DNA of 15,620 nucleotides from Candidatus Omnitrophica bacterium UBA5776. GTDB lineage: Bacteria > Omnitrophota > Gorgyraeia > Gygaellales > Profunditerraquicolaceae. A model generated the notes under the pieces. That model was not told the DNA's origin and searched no databases. It saw only the letters and a list, made by a program, of their open reading frames with translations. Position numbers and translations under genes: made by a program. The stretch covers positions 24,289 to 39,908 of the forward strand of contig DIEK01000087.1 of the NCBI GenBank assembly GCA_002418595.1, given 5' to 3'. Below, piece after piece: positions 14,225-15,620 of this stretch (position 1 is the stretch's first letter; each line of letters starts with the position of its first letter).

Positions 14225-14432
14225 ACGGTTCGCACGTTCGCTATTTCATATTGCTGGGAGGTAGAAAGGAGGAATACAGGCAACAAGCGCAGTTGAATCG
14301 AATCAGGTAAAGATATGTTTTAAAGGAAACGTTCACTTTCACGCTGGCGTCCGGTCTTGATGTGTGCGGCAGCGGAAAGGGAAGGAACGCGGCACAATAA
14401 TCGGCCGCGCTCTATTATGGAGGGGTTTTCAG
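14225..14432 (+). other. 208-nt gap between the glycosidase and jelly-roll genes
   Basis: I see no gene here. A short hairpin (GAACG 14223-14227 with CGTTC 14235-14239) follows the glycosidase stop but lacks a U-run. AAGGAGG near 14267-14273 looks like a ribosome-binding site but has no start codon after it. TTGAAT near 14293 with TATGTT 15 nt later is at best a weak promoter for the next gene. Confidence 0.4.
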
Positions 14433-15584
14433 ATGAGAAAATTATTAATGGTTACTTTAATTGCCGTATTCGCTTCGGCATTCACGACTACTCTTGAACG
14501 CGCGCAGGCGGATAACCTGAAGTCGTTCAGCGTTTACACCGACAGCAAATCTCCCGACAATCATTACGCGGCTTCCGGCTGGATGGGGGATTTCGGCGAT
14601 ATCAAGATGAACGATCAGGCTTTGGAGAATCCTCATTCAGGGTCCACCAGCATAGAGTTCTCTTATTCCGCCAAGAAATCGCAGGGCCAGGGATGGGCCG
14701 GCGTTTATTGGCAGAATCCCGCCAATAACTGGGGAAGCAAAAAGGGAGGATTCGATCTTACCGGCATGACCAAGCTGACTTTTTGGGCGCGTGGCGCCAA
14801 AGGCGGCGAGATAATCCAGAAGTTCGTAGTGGGAGGGATAAAAGGCGATTATTCCGATTCCGCGGCGGCCGAGTTCGGGCCTGTGGAATTGACCGACACC
14901 TGGAAGGAATACACGATCAATCTCGCCGGCCGCGATCTGTCCTATATAAGCGGCGGATTCGGCTGGGTGGCGACCGCCGACCTGAATCCCGACGGATGCG
15001 TTTTCTATATCGACGATATAAAGTTCTCCGTCGATCAGGAGATGAAACCGGAGGGAAAGAAGCAGCAGGATATGCCTTTTTATGTCTACTCCGATAAAAG
15101 CTCGGTAAGCAACCATTTCGTGGCTTCCGGCTGGATGGGGGACTACGGCGACATAAAATATGAGGGTTCTTCCACCGAGGATCCCTATCTCGGCGATACC
15201 TGTATCAAGGTGGTCTATACCGCCAAAGGCGCGCAGGGCGCGCGCTGGGGAGGCATATACTGGCAGAATCCGGCCAACAACTGGGGCAGCGTAGACGCCG
15301 GGTTTGACCTTTCCAAGGCGACCAAGGTTACCTTCTGGGCGCGCGGCGCAAAAGGCGGCGAGCGCATAGAGGAGTTCAAGATCGGCGGTATAATGGGAGA
15401 GTTCTCCGATTCGGACACCGCAGGTATAGGCCCTGTCGTTCTTACCAAGGACTGGCAGCAGTATTCGATCGACCTGAAAGGCAAAGACCTTTCTTTCATC
15501 ATAGGAGGTTTTTGCTGGGCGACCAACGCCGACGTTAATCCGGACGGCGTAATCTTCTATCTGGATGAAATCAAATACGAATAA
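14433..15584 (+). CDS. Secreted protein with two tandem jelly-roll (carbohydrate-binding-like) domains
   Basis: This 383-residue exported protein has a signal peptide 1-26 (cleavage after AQA). The mature part is two copies of a beta-rich domain of about 170 residues, roughly 31-199 and 215-383, joined by a lysine- and glutamine-rich linker. They align without gaps at a fixed offset of 184 residues. By hand count about 90 of 153 positions from 47-199 are identical to 231-383. Shared segments include ASGWMGD, YWQNPANNWGS, TFWARGAKGGE and NPDG before a final FYxDxIK strand. The pattern resembles galactose-binding-like jelly rolls used as carbohydrate-binding modules, with conserved tryptophans for sugar stacking. 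No catalytic motif is seen. The ATG at 14433 has GGAGGGG 7 nt upstream. It probably binds the glycan handled by the neighbouring enzyme and transporter. Confidence 0.85.
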   Translation: MRKLLMVTLIAVFASAFTTTLERAQADNLKSFSVYTDSKSPDNHYAASGWMGDFGDIKMNDQALENPHSGSTSIEFSYSAKKSQGQGWAGVYWQNPANNWGSKKGGFDLTGMTKLTFWARGAKGGEIIQKFVVGGIKGDYSDSAAAEFGPVELTDTWKEYTINLAGRDLSYISGGFGWVATADLNPDGCVFYIDDIKFSVDQEMKPEGKKQQDMPFYVYSDKSSVSNHFVASGWMGDYGDIKYEGSSTEDPYLGDTCIKVVYTAKGAQGARWGGIYWQNPANNWGSVDAGFDLSKATKVTFWARGAKGGERIEEFKIGGIMGEFSDSDTAGIGPVVLTKDWQQYSIDLKGKDLSFIIGGFCWATNADVNPDGVIFYLDEIKYE

Positions 15585-15588
15585 CACC

Positions 15589-15609
15589 GCCGCCGGCAGC
15601 GCCGGCGGC
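15589..15609 (+). other. GC-rich 9-bp hairpin after the jelly-roll gene
   Basis: GCCGCCGGC (15589-15597) pairs perfectly with GCCGGCGGC (15601-15609) around loop AGC, 4 nt after the stop codon. The following bases are AACAAAACCGG, without a U-run. It may therefore be a 3' stabiliser or a U-less terminator at the operon end. Confidence 0.55.
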
Positions 15610-15620
15610 AACAAAACCGG

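Noticed and set aside
14637..15614. Open frame on the - strand opposite the jelly-roll gene
   Set aside because: The + strand protein shows a signal peptide and an internal repeat conserved at protein level. The opposite frame only mirrors the repeat.

Overview
The window looks like chromosomal DNA of an anaerobic, diderm (Gram-negative type) bacterium. It carries an Rnf ion-pumping ferredoxin:NAD oxidoreductase, two lipoproteins with clear lipoboxes and secreted carbohydrate-active proteins, all at moderate to high GC. The divergent FtsH-like protein, its unknown partner lipoprotein and the tandem-repeat jelly-roll protein resemble what I associate with candidate phylum Omnitrophota. That assignment is an inference from general recollection and not something the sequence proves. 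I see no insertion sequences, phage genes, tRNA, rRNA or CRISPR.

Layout. (1) Positions 1-4298, + strand: a tightly packed rnf operon in the order rnfC (5' truncated), rnfG, rnfD, rnfE, rnfA, rnfB. Stop and start codons overlap at four junctions. purN follows 20 nt later (4319-4927). (2) Positions 4938-7447, - strand: an FtsH-like membrane AAA+ zinc protease with an unusually short exported loop and an altered pore motif, translationally coupled (ATGA) to an unknown lipoprotein. This pair converges on purN with only 10 nt between the stop codons. (3) Positions 7448-8641: two paralogous single-domain PilZ proteins (predicted c-di-GMP receptors) in tandem on the + strand. Each has its own strong sigma70-type promoter and its own structured leader RNA. 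The first leader ends in an intrinsic terminator with a competing antiterminator pairing, an attenuator or riboswitch-like layout. The second places a hairpin over the Shine-Dalgarno region. (4) Positions 8642-15620, + strand: a sugar-uptake and glycan-degradation locus. It encodes an ABC solute-binding lipoprotein, two MalF/MalG-type permeases (no ATPase gene in view), a secreted clan GH-A-like glycosidase with an N-terminal helical region and two EF-hand-like calcium loops, and a secreted protein made of two near-identical jelly-roll-like domains. A promoter overlapped by a perfect 7+7 bp inverted repeat precedes the binding-protein gene and looks like a repressor operator.

How the genes fit together. 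Rnf would couple ferredoxin oxidation and NAD reduction to an ion gradient, typical of a fermenting anaerobe. The sugar locus would release oligosaccharides outside the cytoplasm and import them. The PilZ pair suggests c-di-GMP control of a surface or motility trait, with each copy controlled separately at the RNA level. The most unusual item is the pair of duplicated PilZ genes with two different RNA control layouts. The best candidate for something undescribed is the 7574-7683 leader.
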